NCBI GenBank assembly: GCA_023255095.1
Contig: JALRJJ010000035.1
Location: forward strand, 1-9,904
Source of the DNA: a bacterium
Lineage (GTDB): Bacteria; Fidelibacterota; Marinisomatia; Marinisomatales; Marinisomataceae
Direction: 5' to 3'
DNA length: 9,904 bases
The notes beneath the pieces are model-generated. The model ran no database searches, was not told the origin of the DNA, and was given only the letters and a program-made list of their open reading frames with translations. Each line of letters opens with the position of its first letter. The stretch's first letter is position 1. This document shows, one piece after another, positions 1 through 6,879 of this stretch. The translations under genes and the position numbers were made by a program.

Positions 1-2
1 CC

Positions 3-284
3 AATCAGAATTATTCTGGATTTCTACCGCAAGAAAGAGAACAGCTTGATGATTTTGTTGCTGCAGGTTTTATAGATACTTTTAGACTTTTTCATTCTGA
101 GCCAGAAAGGTATTCTTGGTGGACATATCGTTTTGGAGCTAGACAAAGAAATATTGGATGGAGAATTGACTATTTTTTTGTGAATGAATCAATGGTTTCT
201 CATATTAAGGATGCCAATATTCATGAGGATGTGATGGGGTCAGATCATTGCCCAGTTTCAATTGAACTTTCTAACAATTTCTAA
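3..284 (+). CDS. xthA: Exodeoxyribonuclease III (xthA), C-terminal fragment
   Basis: This is the last 93 residues of a DNA repair nuclease; the 5' part lies outside the window. The family has AP-endonuclease and 3'-5' exonuclease activity in base excision repair. The family's C-terminal landmarks are visible in order: GF.P.ER near the start of the fragment, then GF.DTFR, then YSWW.YR, then GWRIDYF (with the Asp-Tyr of the exonuclease III/APE1 fold), and finally GSDHCPV, whose Asp-His pair is the conserved catalytic dyad of the endonuclease/exonuclease/phosphatase family. The reading frame is open from the left edge to a TAA stop at 282-284. Its last 27 bases overlap the end of the convergent hydrolase gene. 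I am confident of the family. The close homologue ExoA cannot be separated from XthA on this fragment alone. Confidence 0.9.
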   Translation, partial: NQNYSGFLPQEREQLDDFVAAGFIDTFRLFHSEPERYSWWTYRFGARQRNIGWRIDYFFVNESMVSHIKDANIHEDVMGSDHCPVSIELSNNF

Positions 285-1016
285 AACAGAAAAATATAAA
301 CTTTTAGTATGACCCACACGTTCTCCATTGATGCTATCTGGGAAAATGTAAACTACCGAATTTTTTATTTTTTTATCATAAACATCAAATGGATAAAGTT
401 TATATTGCGAGTCATAGTCTTGCAAATTTCTCCACTCAATCAATTCACTAGGAAATCCATTTTCAATTTCATAATTAAGTGAATTTATATTGTAGTCACA
501 TCGTTCAAACCCTTGAAATTTTCTGATAAATCTAATCCAAATAGGGATTTTGTTTTCCACAATATTTACTGCAGTTGCAACAGTATGAAAAGTAATATCT
601 TTATTTACTGGCCTGAAATTTTGATTGGCAACTAACACAGAAGTTCCACCCATACTATGACCAACAATCTCCCATTTTTCAATCTTTGGGAATTGTTGTA
701 ATAGAGCTTCTATATTTTTTGATAACTCCTTTCCAATCTCATCAGGACAACGAGTCCAATCATATTTGAATAAAAAAGTTCGAATATTATTTTGAGATAA
801 ATAATTCAGCGGTTCAACAAGTTCATGATGAATCGTTTTCCATCCTGGGGGATAATACCCATGAACCAATAATATGGCACGTGAATTTTCGTTCGAAACT
901 AGTTGGTGTATTCCATTTTTAAGAGTCTCTAGTCTAGATTCTGAAAATTGTTCTTGACTAAAAAGAAAGGAAAGAAAAAAAAATATTTTTATAACCATTG
1001 GACTTTGCTTTAACAT
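258..1016 (-). CDS. Exported alpha/beta hydrolase (lipase/esterase-like)
   Basis: This is a probable secreted or periplasmic alpha/beta hydrolase; the substrate is unknown. Counting from the ATG at 998 (246 aa), the first ~15 residues are a basic-hydrophobic signal-like segment (MVIKIFFFLSFLFS). An HG oxyanion-type motif lies at H46-G47 (LLVHGYYPPGW). The nucleophile elbow GHSMGG has its serine at 115. A late His at 230 (ERVGHTKS) could be the catalytic histidine. The overall order fits PGAP1/lipase-like serine hydrolases. The start is uncertain: ATG at 1016 adds six residues, ATG at 998 also works, and a TTG at 1058 is unlikely because it would run into the divergent acetyltransferase gene. 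No Shine-Dalgarno precedes any of them. The gene stands alone on the minus strand and converges with exonuclease III, overlapping its last 27 bases. A run of nine A's (975-983 on the plus strand) lies within the signal-segment codons. Confidence 0.75.
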   Translation of the reverse strand: MLKQSPMVIKIFFFLSFLFSQEQFSESRLETLKNGIHQLVSNENSRAILLVHGYYPPGWKTIHHELVEPLNYLSQNNIRTFLFKYDWTRCPDEIGKELSKNIEALLQQFPKIEKWEIVGHSMGGTSVLVANQNFRPVNKDITFHTVATAVNIVENKIPIWIRFIRKFQGFERCDYNINSLNYEIENGFPSELIEWRNLQDYDSQYKLYPFDVYDKKIKNSVVYIFPDSINGERVGHTKSLYFSVLEIVRKFN

Positions 1017-1024
1017 TCTATAAT
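998..1024 (+). promoter_or_regulatory. Candidate sigma-70-like promoter of the plus-strand gene run
   Basis: A perfect TATAAT lies at 1019-1024, 14 bases before the GTG start at 1038, with TTGGAC at 998-1003 as a weak -35 at a short 15-base spacing. On the opposite strand the same stretch reads TATTAT (1025-1020), which could serve as the -10 for the divergent hydrolase. If so, transcription would begin near 1013 and favour the hydrolase start at 998. The position in the only divergent spacer of the window supports this, but AT-rich DNA produces such matches by chance. Confidence 0.35.
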
Positions 1025-1037
1025 ATTTAGTGAATAA

Positions 1038-1457
1038 GTGAACATAACGATTCGACAAGCAAAAACAAAAGAAGATTATAATCTCTCACTAGAAATTCGA
1101 AGAAAAGTTTTTATTGAGGAACAATCTGTACCTGAGAATATTGAAATTGAATTTGAGGATAAATCAATCCATTTTATTGCCTTTGTAGATAATTTACCTG
1201 TCGGGACTTCTAGGTGGCGTAGAACCACCCAAGGAATTAAATTAGAAAGATTTGCTGTTTTAAAAGATTTTAGAAAGATGTCTATTGGATCGAAAATGTT
1301 CCAAGTGATTTTATCTGATATTTCTAATGAGAAAATGATATATTTACATTCTCAAGAAAATGTTATTGAATTTTATAGAAAGTTAGGATTTAAAGAATCC
1401 GGCGATAAATTTATAGAGGCTGATATTATTCATCAAAAGATGTACTATTCACCATGA
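1038..1457 (+). CDS. GNAT family N-acetyltransferase (ElaA/YjcF-like)
   Basis: This 139-residue protein is a complete single-domain GNAT acetyltransferase that would use acetyl-CoA; its acceptor substrate is unknown. ElaA-like features are visible: VFIEEQSVPE at 24-33, a GTSRWR segment at 56-61, LERFAVLKDFR at 69-79 (the strand beta-4 and motif A region), and near the C-terminus FYRKLGF followed by F.EADI.H.KM, typical of the ElaA/YjcF group. Motif A reads R79-K-M-S-I-G-S, so the first glycine of the usual R-x-x-G-x-G/A is serine. The start is GTG, because an in-frame TAA lies immediately upstream; no Shine-Dalgarno is visible. The stop overlaps the ATG of the ABC transporter by four bases (ATGA), suggesting translational coupling. 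The GNAT family is clear, the biological role is not. Confidence 0.88.
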   Translation: MNITIRQAKTKEDYNLSLEIRRKVFIEEQSVPENIEIEFEDKSIHFIAFVDNLPVGTSRWRRTTQGIKLERFAVLKDFRKMSIGSKMFQVILSDISNEKMIYLHSQENVIEFYRKLGFKESGDKFIEADIIHQKMYYSP

Positions 1458-3286
1458 ATCAACCAAGCACATTAAGACGTATACTTAGTCTGATTTTAGT
1501 ATATTGGCCTATGCTGTTAATTTCAACAATAGCAGCCTTATTTTTTGTTGTCTTTAACTCAGCTTCTATTTGGATCACTGCAACAATGATCAACAATATT
1601 TTGATCGATTTTGACCAAATGATTAAAGAAAATACCTTATTGCTTTCTTCAGACTCTTTGTCAATAAATGACCACTTAAAATTGCTATCTAATCGATTTC
1701 TTCTAAAAGGTACTGCTATTGAAACAATTTGGTCAGTATCCATTGCTCTAGTTGTTGTTTTTGGATTAAAAAATATTGCGTTATATATCAAAAATATTTC
1801 ACTTTCTATTGCGCAGTATCGATTACTTCGTGATTTAAGAAACAGATTGTATGGACATTTTCATTATCTTTCTCTATCCTATTTCAATAAGAATAAGTCT
1901 GGAGAATTGGGAGCTGTATTAATAGCTGATATTGAAAATATGAAAAGTTCTTTTGGCTCTACTTTTCAAAAAATGTTTGTCGAGCCATTAAATATTTTGA
2001 CCATTTTATCCTTATTATTCATCATTGATTCCAAAATTGCTTTATTGGCGTTAGTGATTGTTCCTGTGAGTGGAACCGTAATATACTTTATTTCCCAAAG
2101 CATCCGAAGAAGGTCCAGAAGATCTCAAAATCAATTAGCTGGAATTTCAGCGATTGTTTCTGAGACTTTACGTTCAATGCGCATTGTGAAAGCATTCGTA
2201 ATGAAAAATTATGAAATATCCAAATTTCATAGAGAGACAAGCAAATATTATTCTTTAATGATTAATAAAGAAAAAATACGATTGATTTCCGCTCCTATAA
2301 ATGAATCCTTAGGTGCCGGAATAGCCGCAATTCTACTGTGGATTGGTGCTAATGAAGTTTTATCTCCCAATCCAACTATTTCTTCCGAAGATTTTATAAG
2401 ATTTATTTTACTTTTGTTTAGTTTGTGGGCACCAATTAAAAATTTAACTAATGTGGTTAATGAAATTCAGAATGGCTTAGCCTCTGCAGATCGCGTGTTT
2501 AACATTTTAGATATAAAATCAGATATCAATAATATTGATAATCCTATAATCAAGAAAGCTTTCAGCCAAAAAATTGATTTTAAAAATGTATCATTTTCTT
2601 ATGAAAAAGACGAAGTTATTCGAAAGGTTAGTTTTTCAGCAATCAAGGGGGAAATTGTTGCTATTGTAGGAAGCAGTGGTGCCGGTAAATCAACTTTAGC
2701 GGATCTCATTCCTCGCTTTTATGATGTTACAGATGGAGAGATTTTGCTGGATGGAGAAAATATTAAACATATCGAATTACATTCCTTGCGTTCATTGATG
2801 GGTATAGTAACACAGGATACTTTTCTATTTAATGATACAGTTGCTGCAAATATTTCTTATGGGTTGGATATTGATCAGAGCATTATTGAAGATGCAGCCA
2901 AAGCTGCTAATGCGCATGATTTTATATTAAAAATGCCAGAAGGATATAGCACTTATATCGGCGAGAATGGAGTTTCGATTTCTGGTGGACAAAGACAACG
3001 AATCGCCATTGCTCGTGCATTAGTCAAAAACCCACCAATACTCATTCTGGATGAAGCGACTTCATCTCTTGATACGGAATCTGAAAAAAATGTTCAAGAA
3101 GCGATAGAAAAATTAATGAAAAATAGAACCGTTATTGTTATAGCACATCGACTATCGACTATTAAAAATGCTAATAAAATTATAGTATTAGACAAGGGTC
3201 AAATAATTGGTCAAGGTTCTCATGAAGAATTAATAGAAAAAAATAGTACATATAAAGAATTATATAATTTGCAATTTCAAAATTAA
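1454..3286 (+). CDS. MsbA-like ABC exporter (fused membrane and ATPase domains)
   Basis: This 610-residue half-transporter has the type IV (type I exporter) layout: an N-terminal six-helix membrane domain (about residues 10-340) followed by a nucleotide-binding domain. It should work as a homodimer in the inner membrane and pump a lipid or hydrophobic compound. MsbA-like lipid A flippases are the nearest familiar relatives, but the substrate cannot be read from sequence. ATPase motifs are all intact: Walker A GSSGAGKST at 406-414 (Lys412), Q-loop Gln454, signature SGGQRQR from 510, Walker B ending in Asp533 with catalytic Glu534, D-loop SSLD, and switch His565 in IAHRLS. The length is normal for MsbA/LmrA-type proteins. 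The ATG overlaps the acetyltransferase stop by four bases; citrate synthase follows after 13 bases. The gene could equally be a multidrug exporter. Confidence 0.9.
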   Translation: MNQPSTLRRILSLILVYWPMLLISTIAALFFVVFNSASIWITATMINNILIDFDQMIKENTLLLSSDSLSINDHLKLLSNRFLLKGTAIETIWSVSIALVVVFGLKNIALYIKNISLSIAQYRLLRDLRNRLYGHFHYLSLSYFNKNKSGELGAVLIADIENMKSSFGSTFQKMFVEPLNILTILSLLFIIDSKIALLALVIVPVSGTVIYFISQSIRRRSRRSQNQLAGISAIVSETLRSMRIVKAFVMKNYEISKFHRETSKYYSLMINKEKIRLISAPINESLGAGIAAILLWIGANEVLSPNPTISSEDFIRFILLLFSLWAPIKNLTNVVNEIQNGLASADRVFNILDIKSDINNIDNPIIKKAFSQKIDFKNVSFSYEKDEVIRKVSFSAIKGEIVAIVGSSGAGKSTLADLIPRFYDVTDGEILLDGENIKHIELHSLRSLMGIVTQDTFLFNDTVAANISYGLDIDQSIIEDAAKAANAHDFILKMPEGYSTYIGENGVSISGGQRQRIAIARALVKNPPILILDEATSSLDTESEKNVQEAIEKLMKNRTVIVIAHRLSTIKNANKIIVLDKGQIIGQGSHEELIEKNSTYKELYNLQFQN

Positions 3287-3299
3287 ATTAAGGTCTAAA

Positions 3300-4565
3300 A
3301 TGAGTAAAATTAAAGAACAGTTATCAAAAAAAATTCCAGATTGGAGATATAATTATCGTCAATTGTTAGATGAAAAAGGTAGCAAAGTAATCTCAGAGGT
3401 TACAATTAGCGCTGCCTACGAAGGAATGCGCGGAGTTAAAGGAATGATTTGCGATACCTCATCTGTTTCTGCAGATAAAGGTCTTCACATTCGAGGTAAA
3501 CATATTTTGGAGCTTGTAGAATTAATTCCTGAGGAAATTTTATATTTTTTATTAATAGGTGATTTTGCAGATTCAGATTCATTAACAAATATTCAGCATG
3601 ATTTAAAAGAACGTAGTACCGTTCCGGATTATGTATGGAATGTTCTTCAAAATATGCCCAAGGATTCCCATCCAATGGCTATGTTTAACACAGCTATCTT
3701 ATCTATGCAACGAGAAAGTCAGTTTGCTAAAGCTTATGATTTAGTTATCTCAAAAGGAGACTATTGGGAAACTACTTTAGAAGATGCACTCAATATAATT
3801 GCTAAAATTCCTGCAATAGCTGCAGCAGTATATAGGCTTCGATTTGAAAAAGGTAATATTATCAAAAATTCTGAATCCCTCGATTGGTCGGAAAGTTTCT
3901 TACAAATGACAGGTATGGATTATTCTCCAGACATGTTAAAAATGATGCAGCTATATCTTATGCTGCACTGCGACCACGAAGGAGGTAATGTTAGTACTTT
4001 TAGCGCATTGACAGTTAACTCTGCTTTGTCTGATTTATATTATTCACTTTCTGCTGGTCTTAACGGATTGGCTGGACCCCTTCATGGATTAGCCAATCAG
4101 AATAATCTTAAGTTTGTTTTAGATATCGTAGAAGAGTTTAAGGGGGTTCCTTCTGAAGAAAAACTAAGAGCCTTTTGTTGGGATAGACTTAATTCTGGCA
4201 AAGTAATTCCTGGTTATGGACATGCAGTATTGAGATGCCCTGACCCAAGATTTACTGCTTTCATGAATTTTGGAGAATCACATATTAAAGATTCAGAGGT
4301 TTTTGAAACTGTATCAAGGTTATTTAAAATTGTACCAGATGTTCTCAAAGAGCATGGTAAAGCTAAGAATCCTTGGCCTAATGTTGATGCAGCTTCTGGC
4401 TCTCTATTGCATTATTATGGAATTAAAGAATTTCAGTTTTATACTGTTCTATTTAGTATGTCTAGGGCATTAGGTATTTGTTCTCAAATTGTGCTGGCCC
4501 GAGCAATGGGTCTACCTTTAACTAGACCAAAATCTTTAACTTACGAGGCATTAAATAAGTTTTAA
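3300..4565 (+). CDS. gltA: Citrate synthase, eukaryote-like (mitochondrial-type) class
   Basis: This enzyme condenses oxaloacetate and acetyl-CoA to citrate, the entry step of the TCA cycle. At 421 residues it is complete. The catalytic triad of the family is recognisable: His226 in HCDHEGGNVS, His308 in PGYGHAVLR, and Asp363 in PWPNVDAASG. The segment SDLYYSLSAGLNGLAGPLHGLANQ (in pieces around 245-268), together with the PWPNVDA motif, matches the mitochondrial-type enzymes. These also occur in several bacterial groups and are distinct from the hexameric NADH-inhibited GltA of E. coli. The N-terminal region (GMRGVKGMICDTS) fits the same class. There is no targeting extension. The ATG has a weak AAGG element at 3290-3293 six bases upstream. 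Endonuclease III follows six bases after the stop. The gltA symbol is given by function, and the class difference should be kept in mind. Confidence 0.95.
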   Translation: MSKIKEQLSKKIPDWRYNYRQLLDEKGSKVISEVTISAAYEGMRGVKGMICDTSSVSADKGLHIRGKHILELVELIPEEILYFLLIGDFADSDSLTNIQHDLKERSTVPDYVWNVLQNMPKDSHPMAMFNTAILSMQRESQFAKAYDLVISKGDYWETTLEDALNIIAKIPAIAAAVYRLRFEKGNIIKNSESLDWSESFLQMTGMDYSPDMLKMMQLYLMLHCDHEGGNVSTFSALTVNSALSDLYYSLSAGLNGLAGPLHGLANQNNLKFVLDIVEEFKGVPSEEKLRAFCWDRLNSGKVIPGYGHAVLRCPDPRFTAFMNFGESHIKDSEVFETVSRLFKIVPDVLKEHGKAKNPWPNVDAASGSLLHYYGIKEFQFYTVLFSMSRALGICSQIVLARAMGLPLTRPKSLTYEALNKF

Positions 4566-4571
4566 TATTTA

Positions 4572-5207
4572 ATGCTTAAAAAAGATAAAATCGATTTTAT
4601 AATTCAAAAGCTTGACGAAATTTATCCGAAAGTTTCCCCACCTTTAAATCATGAAAATAATTACACATTTTTGATCGCAGTTCTTTTATCAGCAAATTCA
4701 ACTGATAATTCTGTTAATAAAGTTACTCCCCACCTTTTTTCTTTAGCAAACAACCCGAAAAAAATGACTCTTTTATCGTACGAAAAAGTTTATTCTATTA
4801 TTAAACCTTGTGGACTGGGTCCTGCTAAAGCAAAAGCGATTCTTGAACTATCAGAAATTTTGATCAATAAATATAATTCACTGATCCCAAAAAATTTTCA
4901 AGATTTAGAATCATTGCCTGGAGTTGGTCATAAAACAGCATCAGTTGTTTTATCTCAAAAGTTTAATTTACCTGCCTTTGCTGTGGATACTCATGTACAT
5001 CGTTTAATGTATCGTTGGGGTTTATCGAATGGTAAAAATGTTACTCAAACTGAAAAAGATGCTAAGCGTTTATTTCCTATGAGGCTATGGAATAAACTTC
5101 ATCTACAAATGGTTTATTATGGAAGGGAATATTGTCCAGCAAAAAATTTTAATCCCGAAAAATGTCCAATCACTTCAGTAGTTGGAAGAAGGTCTTTATT
5201 TAAATAA
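4572..5207 (+). CDS. nth: Endonuclease III homologue with incomplete iron-sulfur cysteines
   Basis: This is a DNA glycosylase/AP lyase of the HhH-GPD superfamily, acting on oxidised pyrimidines in base excision repair. At 211 residues it has the normal length. The helix-hairpin-helix LPGVGHKTA (115-123) carries the lyase lysine K121. VDTHVHR (138-144) carries the catalytic Asp139. Near the N-terminus the family segment LLSAQATD appears as LLSANSTD (38-45), so the glutamine that contacts DNA in E. coli Nth is Asn42. The C-terminal [4Fe-4S] loop is normally C-x6-C-x2-C-x5-C. Here only C188 and C198 remain, matching the first and third cysteines by spacing, with Pro and Val at the second and fourth positions. 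The cluster is probably absent or altered, while the catalytic residues are intact. No Shine-Dalgarno is visible, and the gene sits six bases after citrate synthase, an unrelated function. Confidence 0.9.
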   Translation: MLKKDKIDFIIQKLDEIYPKVSPPLNHENNYTFLIAVLLSANSTDNSVNKVTPHLFSLANNPKKMTLLSYEKVYSIIKPCGLGPAKAKAILELSEILINKYNSLIPKNFQDLESLPGVGHKTASVVLSQKFNLPAFAVDTHVHRLMYRWGLSNGKNVTQTEKDAKRLFPMRLWNKLHLQMVYYGREYCPAKNFNPEKCPITSVVGRRSLFK

Positions 5208-5218
5208 ATTATCTTTCT

Positions 5219-5641
5219 ATGAAACAAAATAACAAAACTTACCTAACAAAAATATTTTATTTTTGTGCTGCGCACCAATATGGTCATGATGAATGGACTA
5301 AAGAAAAAAATTATGATGTTTTTGGAGAGGATATGTTTGTCCATGGACATAATTATACATTATATGTTACTGTGACTGGTGAAATCGACCCTAGCACTGG
5401 ATTTTTGGTTGATTTAGGGCATTTAAAGAAAGTTGTTAATGAAGAGGTCATTCAAAAGCTTGACCATCGACAAATTGAAAAAGATGTTGACTGGTTTAAA
5501 GACAAACAACCCTCTTCAGAGAATCTGGTGGAGTTTATCTGGAATGTTATTGAAAATCGATTGAAGGGATGTATTCTTTATCGAATCCGTTTACAGGAAA
5601 CTCCAACAATTTATACTGACTATTATGGAGGTGTTCAATGA
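5219..5641 (+). CDS. PTPS/QueD-family protein lacking the usual catalytic cysteine
   Basis: This 140-residue protein belongs to the 6-pyruvoyltetrahydropterin synthase family, whose QueD members convert dihydroneopterin triphosphate to 6-carboxytetrahydropterin for queuosine. The zinc ligands are present: His19 (CAAHQ) and His42/His44 (HGHNY). The proton-relay pair LDH is at D82-H83, SSEN at 99-102 corresponds to the usual PT.EN motif, and the pterin-anchoring glutamate is E127 (ET). The nucleophilic cysteine expected four residues before HGH in QueD (C-x3-HGH) is absent. The local sequence is FGEDMFVHGHNY, with Glu37 and Asp38 in that place. The only cysteines are C16 and C118, both away from that position. 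The substrate fate is therefore uncertain: QueD-like, a folate-bypass enzyme of the PTPS-III kind, or something else. The neighbours yhhQ and folE support a pterin/7-deazaguanine role. The stop overlaps the transporter start by four bases. Confidence 0.82.
   Translation: MKQNNKTYLTKIFYFCAAHQYGHDEWTKEKNYDVFGEDMFVHGHNYTLYVTVTGEIDPSTGFLVDLGHLKKVVNEEVIQKLDHRQIEKDVDWFKDKQPSSENLVEFIWNVIENRLKGCILYRIRLQETPTIYTDYYGGVQ
5627..5633 (+). promoter_or_regulatory. Strong Shine-Dalgarno for the YhhQ-type transporter
   Basis: GGAGGTG lies four bases before the ATG at 5638, inside the final codons of the PTPS-family gene. It is one of only two clear ribosome-binding sites in the window. It fixes the transporter start and, with the ATGA overlap, suggests coupled but independently boosted translation. 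Confidence 0.75.
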
Positions 5642-6306
5642 GCGAATTTCAAGAGAAACTTTATTTAGTTTTTGCAGGAATTTTTATTGCCTCTCTTGTA
5701 GCATGTAATTTGATTTTTCAGAAATTTTTTACATGGAATTTTTTAGGTTTAAATTTTGAATTATCAGTTGGGATTATTGCTTATCCCGTGACATTTTTAA
5801 TTACTGATTTGATTTCAGAGCTTTTTGGGCGTAAACGAGCTAATCAAGTTGTTATTTCTGGCTTTTTTGCCAGTGTTTTTACAACAATATTAATTGTTGT
5901 TGCAATGAATTCAACTGCCGCCTCTTGGTCTCCTGTAGATAGCGCAACTTTTAATAAAGTTTTTGGGTTGTCTGCCCCTGCATTTTTAGCATCAATGGTA
6001 GCTTATTTAGTTGCTCAATTTATTGACGTACGACTTTTCCATTTTTGGAAAAGAATTACAAGGGGAAAATATTTGTGGATTCGAAATAATGCATCTACCA
6101 TAGTTTCTCAATTAGTAGACACATCATTAGTATTATTAATTTTATGTTTTGCTGGCGCAATCTCTTGGGATAGGTTTGGTGACTTACTTTTTATGGGCTG
6201 GTTGTTTAAAGCATTAGTGGCTTTAGTAGATACGCCAATAATTTATTTTTGTTTGTGGGCATTAAAAGATAAAATTCAACCTGCATCTTATTTGGAGGAA
6301 ATATAG
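5638..6306 (+). CDS. yhhQ: Queuosine precursor transporter (YhhQ/VUT family)
   Basis: This 222-residue inner-membrane protein belongs to the YhhQ/VUT (formerly DUF165) family, whose E. coli member imports the queuosine precursors preQ0 and preQ1. About six hydrophobic helices can be traced (roughly 8-28, 42-62, 70-90, 112-130, 158-177, 185-208). Family signatures are clear: AYPVTFLITDLISELFG.KRA at 48-68, then a DVRLFHFWKR segment after the fourth helix, then LWIRNN.ST..SQLVDT before the fifth. The start is set by a GGAGGTG site and by overlap with the upstream stop. The TAG stop shares one base with the GTG start of folE. Its place between a PTPS-family gene and folE fits 7-deazaguanine metabolism. 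Transport specificity is inferred from the family and not visible in the sequence. Confidence 0.9.
   Translation: MSEFQEKLYLVFAGIFIASLVACNLIFQKFFTWNFLGLNFELSVGIIAYPVTFLITDLISELFGRKRANQVVISGFFASVFTTILIVVAMNSTAASWSPVDSATFNKVFGLSAPAFLASMVAYLVAQFIDVRLFHFWKRITRGKYLWIRNNASTIVSQLVDTSLVLLILCFAGAISWDRFGDLLFMGWLFKALVALVDTPIIYFCLWALKDKIQPASYLEEI
6294..6299 (+). promoter_or_regulatory. Strong Shine-Dalgarno for folE
   Basis: GGAGGA lies six bases before the GTG at 6306, within the last codons of the transporter gene. It supports the GTG as the genuine folE start and, with the one-base stop/start overlap, indicates tightly linked translation of the two genes. Confidence 0.72.
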
Positions 6307-6878
6307 TGAGTGATAAAGAAAAAAAAATACAAGATAATACAGCGCAATTATTAGAATTAATTGGTGAAGATCCATCAAGAGAAGGATTATTAAAGACACC
6401 ATTACGAGTTGCTAAAGCATGGTCTTTTTTAACCAAAGGATATGAAGAAAAGATTGATGACATTGTCAATGATGCACTATTTGAAAGTAATTCCAGTGAT
6501 ATGATTATTGTTAAGAACATTGAATTTTATAGCTTATGCGAACACCATATGATTCCTTTTTATGGAAAAGCTCATATTGGATATGTGCCAGATGGAAAAA
6601 TTATCGGCCTGTCCAAGCTAGCAAGAGTGGTAGATTTATTTGCACGTCGACTTCAAGTTCAAGAAAGACTGACCAACCAAATTGCAAAAACGATTCAAGA
6701 TATATTAAATCCTAAAGGGGTTGGCGTTATTATGGAAGCCAAACACTTTTGTATGCTTATGCGAGGAGTTGAGAAACAAAATAGTATTGCATCAAGTAGT
6801 TCAATGCTCGGAATTTTTAAAGATTATGATTCTACTAGAAATGAATTTTTAAAATTAGTTGAACAATCAAATATTTAA
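6306..6878 (+). CDS. folE: GTP cyclohydrolase I, type IA
   Basis: This enzyme hydrolyses GTP to 7,8-dihydroneopterin triphosphate, the shared first intermediate of folate and queuosine synthesis. The 190-residue length is normal for a zinc-dependent FolE (FolE1). Motifs in order: GEDP.REGLL.TP.RV (20-35), the zinc and catalytic segment SLCEHH with ligands Cys78 and His81, KIIGLSKLARVVD (98-110), the third zinc ligand Cys149 in AKHFCM, and the GTP-binding loop RGVEKQNS (153-160). The loop continues SIASSSS, where many family members have threonines (S.T.TS). The GTG start is supported by GGAGGA at 6294-6299. The intact zinc-ligand set means this is not a FolE2-type replacement. lpd begins one base after the stop. 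The product would feed the PTPS-family enzyme encoded two genes upstream. Confidence 0.96.
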   Translation: MSDKEKKIQDNTAQLLELIGEDPSREGLLKTPLRVAKAWSFLTKGYEEKIDDIVNDALFESNSSDMIIVKNIEFYSLCEHHMIPFYGKAHIGYVPDGKIIGLSKLARVVDLFARRLQVQERLTNQIAKTIQDILNPKGVGVIMEAKHFCMLMRGVEKQNSIASSSSMLGIFKDYDSTRNEFLKLVEQSNI

Positions 6879-6879
6879 A

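Noticed and set aside
6..18. Perfect inverted repeat CAGAAT-T-ATTCTG
   Set aside because: It lies within the exonuclease III coding sequence and occurs once in this form; no operator context.
278..292. Five-base inverted repeat TTTCT/AGAAA at the exonuclease/hydrolase junction, considered as a terminator
   Set aside because: The stem is short and AT-only apart from one pair, and it is not followed by a U-tract in either direction; chance in AT-rich DNA.
1459..1791. Open frame on the minus strand inside the ABC exporter gene
   Set aside because: It is fully antisense to an intact transporter with all motifs, and its translation shows no recognisable domain, so it is a shadow frame.
3436..3675. 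Minus-strand open frame within citrate synthase
   Set aside because: It is antisense to a well-conserved enzyme, with no start signal or family resemblance.
4270..4473. Plus-strand open frame in another phase within citrate synthase
   Set aside because: It overlaps the catalytic Asp363 region of a clear coding sequence; its composition looks like an out-of-frame reading.
6206..6520. Minus-strand open frame across the yhhQ/folE junction
   Set aside because: It is antisense to two confident genes and has no domain features.
6859..6879. TTG-initiated N-terminal extension of lpd by seven residues
   Set aside because: It overlaps the end of folE, and the ATG at 6880 places the FAD-binding strand at the usual distance from the N-terminus.
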